NCBI GenBank assembly: GCA_028554645.1 | Contig: JAQOOI010000022.1 | Location: 1,674,001-1,738,000 of the forward strand | Origin: Omphalotus guepiniiformis | Taxonomy: Eukaryota > Basidiomycota > Agaricomycetes > Agaricales > Omphalotaceae | Length of the DNA: 64,000 nucleotides | Direction of reading: 5' to 3' | Part shown: piece after piece, positions 52,681 through 64,000 of the stretch | Layout of the letters: every line of letters starts with the position of its first letter | Position numbering within the stretch: the first letter of the stretch is position 1 | Made by a program: the position numbers and the translations under genes | The notes under the pieces: generated by a model | What the model was told of the DNA's origin: nothing | What the model saw: only the letters and a program-made list of their open reading frames with translations | The model's database searches: none

Positions 52681-55600
52681 ATGGCACCCGCTCTGCCATG
52701 GTCGTTGAGCCCCCACATCTGTCTCATATCATCTCCAGACCTCAACGAATTACTGGCAGCATCGTCGTTGCCGCCTCTGCCAAATATTCTCCAATCGTTC
52801 TCTCCCCTTCCCCAGGGTCCGTCTAGCAAGAAAGTTATCGACTTGCGTCTGACCATTTTTTCTAGTGACCACACGCACAACATCACTCACTTCAGTTCCC
52901 CATTCTTCCTTTTCTCTGCGTTTTTCCGACCTCATAGAAATCGAGAAGGCATGTAAAGAAGACGAAGAGCAGCGTGCCGTTCGGACCATCGACTGGATCG
53001 GGTCTCGGATTAGCCATAGATGTGCTCAGTGGGTAGAGGACGTTGAGAAACTCGATGGAAAGCAAACCGGCGGGGTTCCCTGGTGGGATGAGCTCAGACG
53101 ATGTATTGAAGGTGACCATGTTCCTTCTAGGACAGAAACATGGAACCATCCTGCTGCAGGTTTGTGAGGAGACATACTTTTGTTTTCGAGACTCATTAGT
53201 ATCATAGTCATTCTGGCTGTTTCAACAAATACAACGAACCCTTTGCAGGTCATAACAAACTTGCACTCCCGATCTAATGAGTTTCCGTCATGGGTCGACC
53301 CTATGCACCTCCGTTATACGCTCATAGTTCATCCTAAGAACTCCATGCTTTCAGATGAGGAGTATGTGTAATTATTACTTTGACGTGTTCAAGTCTCATA
53401 GTCGTGTTTAGGGCTGGAGCACTTTACAACGCAGTAAAGAAACAATTCGGGTTGCACAGTTATCTCCTTCCTCTGGATATGCCCAATCCTCCGCCTCCGC
53501 CCGTTCCTGTTCCTACCATCAAACCTCGCCTTCCTGCCCCATTTCCTGAGTCTCCAGAGATAAAACCTCAAGTTCCGGAACAACTTTCTGCAGTTAGCCC
53601 CACAACCGGAATGAACACTCTCCGAATGAATGAGAAGGACATTCAGCATACCGCCAGGTTTACCCGAGAATTTCTTGTCATGAGTCTCATACCATGGATG
53701 GAGAAATGTGTTGTGGACTGGAATGAGAATGTATGGTTCATTGACTTCCTTTCACGCTCCTGAGTTGAATGAAATTACAGTTCTCGTCGACACGTCGTTT
53801 GCCATCGCGGCTTTTTTCTTCGACTCGTCGCTTATTTGGATCTCCCTCACCGTCTCCAGCTCCTACACACCAGCATAATTCTTCGAGTGTTTCAATACCT
53901 GCCCGATCGTCTACTTATAACGGTCTTCCGTCACCTTCAGTGGGTGGTCCAACCCCGCCTCCCCAGCAACGACGTCTTGCAGAGTTTGCCACTATACTAG
54001 GTGATTTTAAGTTGGCAGTTAGTGTTTGGGAAGCTCTGAGAAAAGAAGGAAAGGGTGGTGCCGTACGTAGCCTCCTTTTTTTCCCCTCTGCATCCTGCTG
54101 AATTGAATTTTAGGATATTTTACCTTTGCTCCTTTCCCCAACACCGACAATTTCTCTTCATGTATCTAGCGCTCTCAGTAGTATGCTTTCTATAACCGAG
54201 CCCCCTGCCTATGTGCAGCTTCAAGCCCTGTCATATGCTATACGCTGGGAAGTTGGGATTGGCCATTCTGATTTTATTGGTGATATGTTGGAAGGAGAGC
54301 GCTGGCTGGTATGGGCTGCTGGAAAAGTAAGTCTTGTACGTTAAGTATACTGATCCTTGGCGACTAATGTCGGTTTAAGGCAGAGGAACCTCCATTTGCA
54401 CTTTTACTAGCTCACGCTGCCCTGCTTAGTGCTAAAAAGTATGCTCGACGACGCGCTGCTCTCTGGTACTTATCGGCGGCTAACAGATTGGAAAAGTCTG
54501 GCATCGTAAGTCTCCGTCTGAATGATCTCATTTGAAGATATTCACACCGACTAGAAACCACTGACGATGTACTTCCTTCGGAGAGCGCACGGACTCTATC
54601 GAGACAAGCCTGCGAAAGAGCTTTCTCCATCGTTCTGGGAGTCAGAAGGGACCAACTCCGAAGCATTCAATATGGTCATGCCCTGTATCGAGCATCCACT
54701 AGGTACAGGATTTTCTTGTATCCGTTATGCGATACTCAACTATAGACAGGACGTTTGCTATATACTACCGGCCACGTTAAAGATGCCGTTCGCATATTCC
54801 TCAACCTTCTCAAGGGATCGGCCCTGCCTTACTCCACATCCTTCTACGCATCAGCCAAAGTGAATTCTGATGAGGGCGCCTCTGCAGGAGAAATTGACCG
54901 GGTCTATTTGGAAGATTTCAGGACAGCTTTCGAAGTATGTACCATTTGTCCACGTTCTCGATGTCTCTAAAATTTGCCGCAGCACCTTCGAAGCGATTCG
55001 TCGAATGCAGGCAATTTCAATGACTTCCAGCTACCCTTCAGCTTCTGTCTTTCGCGACGGACAAGCACCAGGTTCCCCCGCGATAGCATCGCAGACAATG
55101 ACTCTGAGTGGGATAGGCGCAAGGATGTTTGGGTGAAGTTCTGCAAGGAACGTGGTATGACTGCTCGCTTTGAAAAGGACTGTAAAGCATTCATAAATGG
55201 TGGCTTTATTTTCTCCTTCGATGTTTCATACTACTGATCGGCGAATATCACAGAAATGTTCTGGGTCGATCTAGTGCTGCAGAACCCTCTAAATGTGGAG
55301 GTTAATCTAGGCAATTTGACGGTCACAGTCCGAGAAGTCAATGGAGGAGAGCCGTCGTCTTCTAAATCTTTCGTCGAGGTAGAAGTTATCGGGAATATTG
55401 TCCTTGGCCCGAAAGAAACTCGAACTGTATGCATCTTACATCATGGACCTGCCTTCCAGCACTTCTCAATTACCCTTTAGATTCCTATATCCATCAAGTC
55501 AGCGCGCTCTGCGTCCCTAGTCATCACTCATGCGACCTACGATTTTCTTTCTATATTACCTGTTACGGAGTCGCTTAGTTCACGCGGGAGAAGACTTCAT

Positions 55601-57535
55601 AACACACCTGCGCAGCGTCATACACCGACTTACGCTCCGGATGTCCTTCTTCGAGTAGATGTTGCTGAGACTGGACATCGACTAGTGGCAAATTTCGTCA
55701 ATGCCCAAAGGTTAATACTACGTCAAGGGGAGGATGTTCCTCTTACACTGTGGCTATCGAACATTGGCATTCAACCTATAGGAGAGATGTGGATAGTACC
55801 TGGGCCAGAGGACGATATTAGGATAGGTGAAAGAGAGCAGACAGGGTTTTCTGGTAAATCTGATTTTAATGAGTGAGAGTCTGCTGATATCCTGGTCACA
55901 GAGGAATTGCCCTCCTTCGAGACCTGGCGGTCGCACAATTCTCTCAAGCCACAAGAACCTTTCAGAGTTTCGCTGTCTAGCACTGGAGTTCTAAATCCTG
56001 ACGAGGACTTGGAGTTACCGCTCGCCTTTCATGCTCAAAACCCTGGTCAGAAGGTGTTGAGCTTGCTTTTGCTATATCGAGAGGTGTGCGCGCTTGGGGT
56101 TTTCATCTGAGTTGTTATTCATGATTATACAGAACGACGAGGATCCATACCAGCAGGTCAAAGTGACTCAGGTGACCGAAATCAGGCCAATTCTCAAGGT
56201 TATTGCCAATGTTCGACCTTCCTCCGACGTCGAAGGGATGTTTATGTTGGACCTTGAGCTCCTAAACTTGACCTCGGCCGCCGAGCTACGTATGACGCAG
56301 GTATCCGTTATAAGTCCAAGTTGGCGATGCCATTCTGTAGCAGAGGACTTGTCAGTCTTGATTCTCTTTGAGCTTTAGCATCCGTTCTGATGTTGTCGCA
56401 GAAGCGCATTGCTGCCAGCACAGTCGCTCCGCTTGGCCTTTGCAGTCAATCCGTGGCAGAATCATTCTGACTCGCGAGCTACTTTGGAATTCGTCCTACA
56501 GAAGCTTGGTGAGGTTGCTCATGGAAAGACTATGCAACCATCCGATCCCCCGCCAATGAATATCTGCTTAAGTCATGTCGTCAAAGTAGGTCATCCTCCC
56601 TATAACGCTATAGCTTCTTTCATTAACGTACGCTCTCAGACGTCACGTTCCCGATCTTTGGATACCCCCTTCATGCATCGATATATTCAAAGTGGAAGGC
56701 GATATACTGTAATGGAGTCCATCACTGCCTCATATCCTCACATACCCTCTCGCACATATCCACATATCTTTCCGCTATATAATCCAGACGCGCTTGACGT
56801 TCTGGTCTTCTGGGAAATACCGTCGCAAGCTCGAACAGGGAGTATTCTGGTTTCGGGTCTCAATTTAGGCGCCGGGCACGCCGCTCTGCGAGATACGTTA
56901 GAAGATGCAGAAAGTGGGAAGCCAACTCGAAGCATGTACGCTGAGACTCGGCGTGAAAGGGCTGAGGTCATCCAAGCTATACGAGACAGTGAATGGAACA
57001 CAGAAATGAACCCTTTGCTTGTCACGTTGAGCGCGGTGGATAGCCTAAGTCATGATTTCTCCAAAGGGTAAGCGTGTTTGGTGTCTATCGTCTTTTCGTC
57101 TTCTGATTAATACCTTCTGCAGGCCATGTCGAGCTCCAGTCATTATTACAGTTCGAAACTACTCGAACCAGCTGAAGTCACGCTTTGTACTGAGATTGAG
57201 GGATCAAGCGCAAAATACACTGCATCCGTGAGTAGCATCTGTTACATTCAAGTGGTGTCAATTTCATTCAAGAGAACACTCGCAGTGACTGTTTACCCGC
57301 AACTTACTGCAGTCGTCTCACACACCGAGGAGTGCTTGAACCAGTGCAGCAAACTTCCTTCTCGGTCACAATTTGGATCAGTAGACCAGGGACATATGTC
57401 CTTGGAGGATGGCATCTAGAGACCCAAGTTCTGGAGCCTTCTTCAACACCAGACAAACCGGACAGAATACGGCATCGTTACACTCAAGAACCATCCTTAG
57501 ATGCTACGCCTTCCTTGGTGGTTTGTAGCATATGA
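52681..57535 (+). CDS. TRS85: TRAPP complex subunit Trs85/TRAPPC8
   Basis: This large TRAPPIII subunit directs Rab1/Ypt1 activation in autophagy and ER-Golgi traffic. The N-terminus MAPALPWSLSPHICLISSPD, LNELLAASSLPPLPNILQSF, then VTTRTTSLTSVPHSSFSLRF is followed by SDLIEIEKACKEDEEQRAVR. Proline-rich insertions (NPPPPPVPVPTIKPRLPAPF) interrupt the start. The helical middle has ILGDFKLAVSVWEALRKEGK, LQALSYAIRWEVGIGHSDF and SAKKYARRRAALWYLSAANR. It continues with YFLRRAHGLYRDKPAKELSP and YTTGHVKDAVRIFLNLLKG. The C-terminal half consists of beta-sandwich-like segments, for example MFWVDLVLQNPLNVEVNLGN, QVTEIRPILKVIANVRPSSD and RAPVIITVRNYSNQLKSRFV. About eighteen short introns. The last exon ends SLDATPSLVVCSI, with the stop at 57535. 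This housekeeping gene marks the right border of the metabolic block. Confidence 0.88.
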
Positions 57536-57656
57536 TCACTCCTGAATTATATCTACATACTTGGATAAATAAAATAGTATATGAATGCTAATATTACAAG
57601 AGATGATAAAACCAGTAGAATTACAGACGGAACAAACCCACTAATAATACCTATGC

Positions 57657-58603
57657 CTAGTCTTCCTTGGGTTCCACCTTGTCTTGTGCCGCTTTCTCCT
57701 TCTGTAACTGAGCCATGCGCAGCTTTTTGTCACGGACATTGAAATAAGTCTGAAAGTAGCAGAAGAAATGGTATTGAGAACGAAGCTGTAACTTACCCCA
57801 AGAACGAACTGCACTGAGTTAAAGAAGGGCACCCATAACTGAGCAGGAGAAAGCATTCAGTGACGCCAGACGGGTGAAGCAAGATTACATCTTACATGTA
57901 AAGGAATGTAGTTCTGCGCCACTGTCATGGACAAAGGAGATACTACCCAGCTAACCTGTGGAAATAATCAACAAGCCGGAGCATTTACACGCGGTCGTAT
58001 CACTAACCCTAATTACAGAGACAAATCCCGCCTTCACGGTCTTGATCACTTCGTCCATAGATTTAGCACCAGAGATAATAGCCATAGAAGCGAGGTAAGC
58101 TAATAGAAGTGTCAACGAAAGCAATGCATGGTATCTTGCGGGGAAGCTTTCAAGTACGTACCTACAGCCTGAATGGGTGACAGGAGCAGATTGCTGGCTA
58201 GTATCTGGGCAATCTTTGCGTTTGTGCTGGTCTTTCCTGCAAAGGCCTTCTGAAGGGCCCCTACAAGGAAGTGCCCGAGAGGTGCTGACACGAGGAATCC
58301 ATATAACGCCATCTTTAAAGCCTTAGTGTCGATGTGCGCTTGTGACAAGGTGGCCAAGGCAAGAGGTGTATCATTCGGCAGCTTCCTCCTAGGCATGCCA
58401 GCTAGATGACTGCCAATGACTTCCTGGAGGAAACATAGAGTCGCTACATAAATACGCTTTGGCGTTGACGTTGAGTTCACTTCCGTGGATCAAATGAACG
58501 TACCAGTTGTGACTGCTTTTGTTCTGAGCGGATGAGCTGCGAGCTCTGCAAGATACTTGGCGAGAAGAGGATGAGGGCCCTTGCCTGAGACTCGAGTGCT
58601 CAT
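57657..58603 (-). CDS. Mpv17/PMP22 family membrane protein
   Basis: This small integral membrane protein of about 220 residues belongs to the Mpv17/PMP22 family, found in peroxisomes or mitochondrial inner membranes. The start MSTRVSGKGPHPLLAKYLAE is followed by LAAHPLRTKAVTTGTLCFLQ, which contains the family's conserved P-x-x-T-K-A. The frame then reads MALYGFLVSAPLGHFLVGAL, with the G-x3-GP/APxGHxW-like signature; here GH is followed by FL rather than W. Then come ILASNLLLSPIQAVAYLASM, VKAGFVSVIRVSWVVSPLSM and VAQNYIPLHLWVPFFNSVQF. The end is basic and acidic (KEKAAQDKVEPKED). Four to five membrane segments. Four introns. The compartment cannot be assigned without experiment; the PMP22-like branch seems the best match. 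Confidence 0.83.
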
Positions 58604-58792
58604 GATGATTCTGAAGAGACAAGTTTCAGGCTTCAAGTTGGGGTAAGAGCCCGTGAATATGGTTACCGCCGGCCCGGTAAGAGTGCCGGGGCATGTAACT
58701 CAATATGGACCGATATACCATTATTAATATATCCGATATAAAAAACTATTAACAAAGTCTAACTCTATAGTTAATGAATCAACTCAGAAACC

Positions 58793-60320
58793 TCATTTGC
58801 CTTTGACCCTACAAGGTAGTCAGCGACTGTATTTACTCATTTGGACAACCATGTTAGACGTACCAAAGCTTGACGTAGTCTGCGAACGAGACCATGCAAA
58901 CCGTTTGCCAGATACCAAGACCAATACGGGGCGTGACCCCACGGTACAGACCTTTGAGGCCGTTCTCCTTGTAGATAAACGACAAAGTACTTAGGATAGT
59001 CAACTTAGCAGGTCGGTTAACATTAGCAGCAGCGTTCTTGGCCATGGATTGCATCTATAACATAACAGTTTCAGCGAATTCCTTAGATTCGAGACGAACA
59101 GGTTCATACCTCCACACGGATGACTTCTATCGGTTGATTCCAAGTGGCGAGAGCACCACCTATGGAGGAGGCAAGAATCTTATCGAATGCACCCAAACTC
59201 TGATCTTCAGTCTTTCCTCGAATGTTCCTAATAGAACTTTCGGCAAGACGAGCAAAGCCCATACTAAACGCATCTTAATTCCTGAAGAAAAGATGCACCC
59301 TTCGAACAACTTACCGAGATCCCCAGTTAGTGCACTGTCGAACTGCGACAGCATTGACACCCTTGTTGACGCCAGCCAGGCCTTCCTTTCGATATATCTC
59401 GCCAAAGAGAGCCCATGTTGACGGCGGCTTGACGCCAGCGGCAGCTGTCTTTTGACGCGTGATCTCAGCAGTTTTCATGCATGTCGTGAAACCTATATAA
59501 TGGGTCACAATAGTAAGCTGGGAGAAGATAAGTAAAACAGGTCCTCAATGATCTGTCGATCTGGAGGATGTGACGCGTCCGGCGCGCGCGCGAGAAAGAA
59601 ACTGGGGTCTGTAATGTAACGGAAAACCTACCCATAGTAGCGTAAGCCTGTGCAACACCACCGGACATGCCGCCCAGCAAGCCAGCCAAGCCAGGATTAA
59701 TTCCCATGTTCAAACCGGCTGTCTCAATTTCGGAAGCCGTGAACATCAGCACACCACCTTTTGTTGAAGCCTCAATCCAGGCCTGGGTAAATCACATGAA
59801 GAGCATTAGCGGAGACAAAAACAGTGAGAATCACACGCCACGTACCCAAGGAATCAATCCCTGGTAGAATCCAACAAAACCACCCCGACCCCATACCGAC
59901 TTACAGGCCAACCACATGCTTTGAGACCTATTAGCGGCCATCTGGGTCTTGAGAACCTCCAGCGGTTGACCGAGAGTAGTGACCTGTCAACGTCAACACG
60001 GTCGGCACTACTCTTCAAATTAAGAAAGAGAATCAGGACGTGCCTCCTGTTAATTAAATGAGCCATGATGAAAACAGGCAATAAAGAAATGACACGAAGA
60101 ACACGCACAAACTAGTGACATATACATCAACAAAAATGCGAAGATAACGGTGAGTATGGGCAAAACGAGGACGTGTAATATGGAAGCACCATGTTCATAA
60201 TCGCACCTGCACAACGTGTGCTCAGTTGAAGAGAATTAAACCATACAGCTGCGCGCACTCACCAACAGCAATGTTAGACCAGTTGACACCCTTTTGGCCA
60301 GGTTCTTTTTGAATTGCCAT
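58793..60320 (-). CDS. YHM2: mitochondrial citrate/2-oxoglutarate carrier (Yhm2-like)
   Basis: This SLC25-family inner-membrane carrier resembles yeast Yhm2, which exports citrate in exchange for 2-oxoglutarate and also associates with mitochondrial DNA. The start is [20 protein letters not shown]. Repeat 1 has [20 protein letters not shown], then [20 protein letters not shown], a nearly diagnostic block. Repeat 2 has [40 protein letters not shown] and [12 protein letters not shown]. Repeat 3 has [20 protein letters not shown] and [20 protein letters not shown]. The final exon joins DYVKLW with VKGK across a GTACGT intron. At least six introns, including short ones close to the start. Assignment to Yhm2 rather than another tricarboxylate carrier rests on these blocks. 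Confidence 0.9.
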
Positions 60321-60981
60321 GGTAAGAAACTACGATAGTGACCAGACCGGAGAGAAAGACAAGGTGGGAGGTGAGGAAGAAGAAAGGTGAAGGGTGACAG
60401 AAATGGGGAACTCGAACGATTGCTGTCTTATAAAATTTATGATTTTATTGGGGGAGTAGCGCAGGGCTGATCGGAGTTTGCCGCCAGTGTCACTGTTCAA
60501 TGTTGTATATTTCTCTTGTCCCCTGCTTATACTTAAGTACTGTAGGATGAGTATCCCTTTATCGTTTTTAATAATTTCTTTTCTTTTGTCTGCCTTGCCA
60601 TGTTCTTCCAGATGTCTTTGTTCGCATATATTCCTCTTGTGTTGTGCATTGAAGCCTGGAGGAGTCGAACGATGGCAGGGCCCCGTACCTGGCATTTACC
60701 TTGCCCTACCCTTCGTTTTCAGCCAATTCAGTTAAGTATATATAAAAACAACATTGAAATATCATAAGAGGGTATGGAACTTGGGTGAAATCCTAACTAG
60801 AAGTGCATAGCAATCCGAGAATGTACGGTAATGAGGCAGATGTAATATAGGGTCAAGAAACAGAAATGAAAGACGTGATACTGGTAGAAGCTTGTTAGAG
60901 GAACGGACAGAAACGCACACAACGCAGAAATCGCGAGGCAGCCGCGAGTAAAGCAATTTAAGCACTGCGGACGCCCCATCA
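60321..60981. other. intergenic region, YHM2 promoter and coiled-coil gene 3' flank
   Basis: The gap is 0.66 kb. It contains pyrimidine-rich stretches just upstream of the YHM2 start and AT-rich sequence nearer the coiled-coil gene. A hydrophobic rightward open frame (60547-60735) has no family likeness and is not called. Confidence 0.45.
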
Positions 60982-63900
60982 TCACGCAGCAGCGGCCTCC
61001 TTCAGCTTGTTTAGTTGTTCGGTTAATGTCTCGATATCTTCCTTGTATCTTGAAACAATGCCAAAGTCAATAAATTATGCACAGAGATAAGTTAGAGATT
61101 AGAGAATATTAAACGAATGCAAAGATCACGGCCAGCGCGATCATACTTCCGAGGAAACCCTTCAGTCCAAAGAACTTCACATACCGAGTGATTTGCTCTT
61201 GGTTTTCCTCAGCCTCCGTCTCGAAAAACTGGATCTCCATCGCCTTACGTGCCACGTTCTCCTCAGCTTCACGTGCTTTCTGTAAGGCAGCTTCAAGCTC
61301 TTCCCTGATTGCTCTCGTCGCTTTCTCGTGGTCTGCCTGTAAGTCGTGAATCTTGAGGTTATGCGCCTCATGCATCTGTTGCAGCTCCTCCTTCGAGACT
61401 CCCGGTGATTGAGGTACAACTGTGCCGTTGCTCTTAGGAGCAACCGGCTCGGCATCGAGTGCTGCCCTTGCAGTTGCCAGCTCTCCCTCAAGATCAGATA
61501 TTCTCATGAGGAGCTCCGATTTTGCCGTGGCGAGCGAAGATACCTCCGCATCGTGAGCACTGCGGAGCTTGGTCACTTCCTCCGCACGGGCCTTTGCGGC
61601 CTCTTCCAGTTCCTTAAAGTGGTTTTCCGACATTGCAGTGAGTGATTCCTTAGTGAGATTGAGCTGGTCAGTCACTGCATCAAGGTCATCCTTAGCATTG
61701 GAAAGCTCTTTCGCCAAACGGGCAACTTCAGCTGCTACCTCTGGGGAGGGGGAAGACGAGGTATTCGCAGAAGCACGAGCCGCATCCAACTGAGCCGTGA
61801 GGTTCTCGACTTCGATTCGGGCAGCCTCTGCGGATGCTTTGGCCTTCGCGAGGTCATCTTGAGTGGCCTTGAGGTCTAAGGACAGCGCGCTGATTTGTTT
61901 CTCGAAATTCTTTGCCTGAGACTCAAGAAGCTCCGCATGCTCGGCTTTGAGTCCCTCCAGTGTCGACTCATGGTTGGCTTTCAGCTGCGCGGCAGTCTGG
62001 TCGAAGTCTGTCCGAACATTAGCTAAATCTTTCTTGTGAATTTCGCTGGCTTCGGCCTGAAGGTAAGATTGTTAATGACAACAGCAAAATATCACCATGG
62101 ATAAGTACCGACCTTGGCGCGCTCGAACGCCTCTCGGAGCAAGTTGTCATGTTCTGCCTTCACAGCGTCAACTTTAGCATTATATTGAGCCTCTTGGCCC
62201 TGAATAGGAAATAAGTTGTACGGTAGCGAACTCTGAGATGTTTTATATACGTACCTCCAGTTCAGCCGTAATCCTTTGTATCTCTGCAGAAAGTTCGCTC
62301 TGCTTCGTCAGATAAACTTGTTCAGCTTCCTGGAGGCTTTTCAAGTGCTTCTCAGAGGCAGCTACAACATCTGCCCTAGTGGCTTCATGGTCTGCAAGGG
62401 CTTGCGCTAATTCGGCCTTCAAGGCATCCAGCTGAGCAACAGTCTGCTTTTGGGCCTCAGCAGCAACCCGAAGTGCTTCTTCATGAGCAGCTTCAACCGA
62501 TTCAGCCTGCGCAACGCGTTCACTGTCCTTCGCCTTGGCATCTTCGATAGCTTGCTGAGTAGCAGCGACGGCCTTAGATAACTCGACTTCGAGACTCTTG
62601 ATCTTCTCCAAAGAAACAGATTTATCGTCATCGGCCGATTCTTGACCCTCCTTCAACTCGAGTATCTCAATCTCAAGCTCTGACACTTTGTTTGCGCCCT
62701 CATCCTTCTCAGCCTTCAAATCTGCAACCTGAGCTTCTAAAACCTCCGCGCGACTGGCTTTCTCCTCCAAGTCCTGAACTTTCCTTGAAGACTCCTCCAA
62801 CGCTGTGGCGTGTGCAACCTTCAAGGCGGTGATTTCCTCTTGTATTGCTGCAAAATCGCTTTGAGCCTTGAGAAGAGCTTCATGCTCAACAGAAGCCGCG
62901 GCAGCAGCCTCAGAAGCAACCGTTGAGTGAGATGCTTTCAGGGACTCGAGATTTTCATTCGCGGTGGTAATCTCAGTTTCGAGCGATTGAATCTGGCTCT
63001 GGAGGCTCTCGATGAGCTCCTTCTGGGTATTGGCCGCAGTCCTTGCTGCTTCAAGCTAGAGGAATAATTGTCTTAGATAAGTTACAGTCCCGCATGTGAA
63101 GGCAACGAACCTCTTGCTGTACAGCTCCCAATGACGAACCACCATCTTGATGTTCAGCGTGCAGATTGGAAAGTGACTCCTGCACTTCTTTCAATTGCAC
63201 CTCCAAAGCAGCCTTAGACTGCTCTAATTCGGCCAACCGAGCACTCTTTGACTCGACGTCTGTCGTGGCGTTCTCAAGAGCGGCCTTGAGCTGTTCTACC
63301 CGTATCTCTAGGTCATTCACACTATCCGTCTTGGCTTTCAGGGCTTCTGAAGCTTCTTTGAGCTACACGAGGTGAAGTTACATATTAGAGCACAAAATAT
63401 GCATATGAGATATGGTGTTACCTTGTTCTGCATCTCTTCGACGACTTTATCGTCATCGCGTACTTCTTTGATCGAAGATATTGATGCAGTAGAGCGGGAT
63501 CCTCTTGCGGCAGATGAAGTCGTCCTCGCCGCCACCTTTGGTGCAGGAGCAGCTGGAGGCTTGTTCGTGGAGCCTGAAAGACTAGGCCGAGAGCCTGCAG
63601 CCGGTCTCTTGGCTGCGAGGTCTGAGACGGATGCACGAGGTCGGGCGGCACTTGGAGCTGCTTTCGCCTCGCCATTAGAGTGAACAGAAGTCCGCGTTGC
63701 GGAAGCTGAACCAGCAGGGGACGTCGGCTTTGCGCTCACAGAGGAGGACAACGTCGACCTTGCGGATGCTGGCACCGTTGACTTTCCGCTGGCCAGAGAT
63801 GCCCGGCGAGCAGCAGTAGCACTAGATGTAGGGGCAGCATTAGGCTTGGACATGGCGGGTTTAGAGGCGGAAGTAGCAGAGGGAGTGTTTGTTGATTTCC

Positions 63901-64000
63901 TGAGAGTAGACGCAGGAGCTCTGGAAGCTGAAGATGCTGGTGGTGGTTTGGTTGCAGTCGGTTTAACAGAACCGCTGCCGAAAGTTCCGGAGCTTAGAAC
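60982..64000 (-). CDS. long coiled-coil protein (5' partial)
   Basis: This leftward gene enters from beyond the right edge; the frame is open at 64000, so the true start is off-window. The visible part begins with a Ser/Ala/Pro/Lys-rich disordered region (for example ARRASLASGKSTVPASARST). From about 63470 leftward it becomes almost continuous heptad coiled coil: SVNDLEIRVEQLKAALENAT, KVQDLEEKASRAEVLEAQVA, SVSLEKIKSLEVELSKAVAA and EVTKLRSAHDAEVSSLATAK. At least five introns break it without loss of frame. Spliced as preferred, the C-terminus is EDIETLTEQLNKLKEAAAA, with the stop at 60982. Retaining the last intron (61049-61184) instead gives a stop at 61109 after a hydrophobic tail. The basic low-complexity head with a coiled-coil rod resembles microtubule- or Golgi-associated structural proteins, but no specific family is recognised. 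Confidence 0.8.

Noticed and set aside
60478..60735. Hydrophobic rightward frame upstream of YHM2
   Set aside because: Low complexity, no homology recognised, and it overlaps the intergenic region without splice or start context.
1..64000. CRISPR arrays, bacterial operons, prophage or intact transposons
   Set aside because: No regularly spaced direct repeats, no Shine-Dalgarno-led gene strings, and no transposase, integrase or reverse-transcriptase frames; the intron-rich genes are eukaryotic.

Overview
The window is nuclear DNA of a filamentous basidiomycete, most likely a mushroom-forming Agaricomycete. Genes lie on both strands a few hundred bases apart. Almost all are interrupted by many short GT-AG introns of about 45-65 nt. 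Several families read best against basidiomycete relatives, such as a C-terminal zinc-cluster protein, a multi-pass LCCL protein and an adenylate-forming reductase. I placed exons by eye from reading frames, splice signals and conserved motifs. Gene ends are therefore firmer than every internal splice site, and CDS spans include introns.

Layout. 0-13.6 kb: the 3' end of N-acetylglutamate synthase, an unknown conserved protein, a mitochondrial carnitine/acylcarnitine carrier, a five-repeat fasciclin (FAS1) membrane protein, the V-ATPase assembly factor RAV1 and a ZCCHC9-like zinc-knuckle protein. 13.7-31 kb: a WW-domain protein, a zinc-cluster protein, an LCCL membrane protein next to a small conserved protein, an intron-containing tRNA-Ile(UAU), a second small conserved protein divergent from seipin, an SDR, a glutaredoxin-like protein divergent from LMW phosphatase, methylmalonate-semialdehyde dehydrogenase, and a Myb/SANT-like nuclear protein. 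31-32.8 kb: Rab GDI.

33.1-52.4 kb looks like a secondary-metabolite gene cluster set between housekeeping genes (GDI1 on one side, TRS85/TRAPPC8 on the other). It holds an FAD phenol-hydroxylase-type monooxygenase, an MFS exporter, an A-T-R adenylate-forming reductase, a Gre2/dihydroflavonol-reductase-like NAD(P)H reductase, a zinc alcohol dehydrogenase and an O-methyltransferase. After a 2.6 kb gene-poor gap comes a TIM-barrel protein related to 3-dehydroshikimate dehydratases. My inferred logic is supply or hydroxylation of an aromatic acid, O-methylation, ATP-dependent reduction to the aldehyde, further reduction, and export. The product is not known from the sequence.

52.7-64 kb: TRS85, a Mpv17/PMP22 membrane protein, the YHM2 mitochondrial carrier, and a long coiled-coil protein that runs off the window. 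Its last intron, if retained, would swap the soluble tail for a membrane-anchor-like tail. I saw no CRISPR array, rRNA, intact transposon or viral gene.
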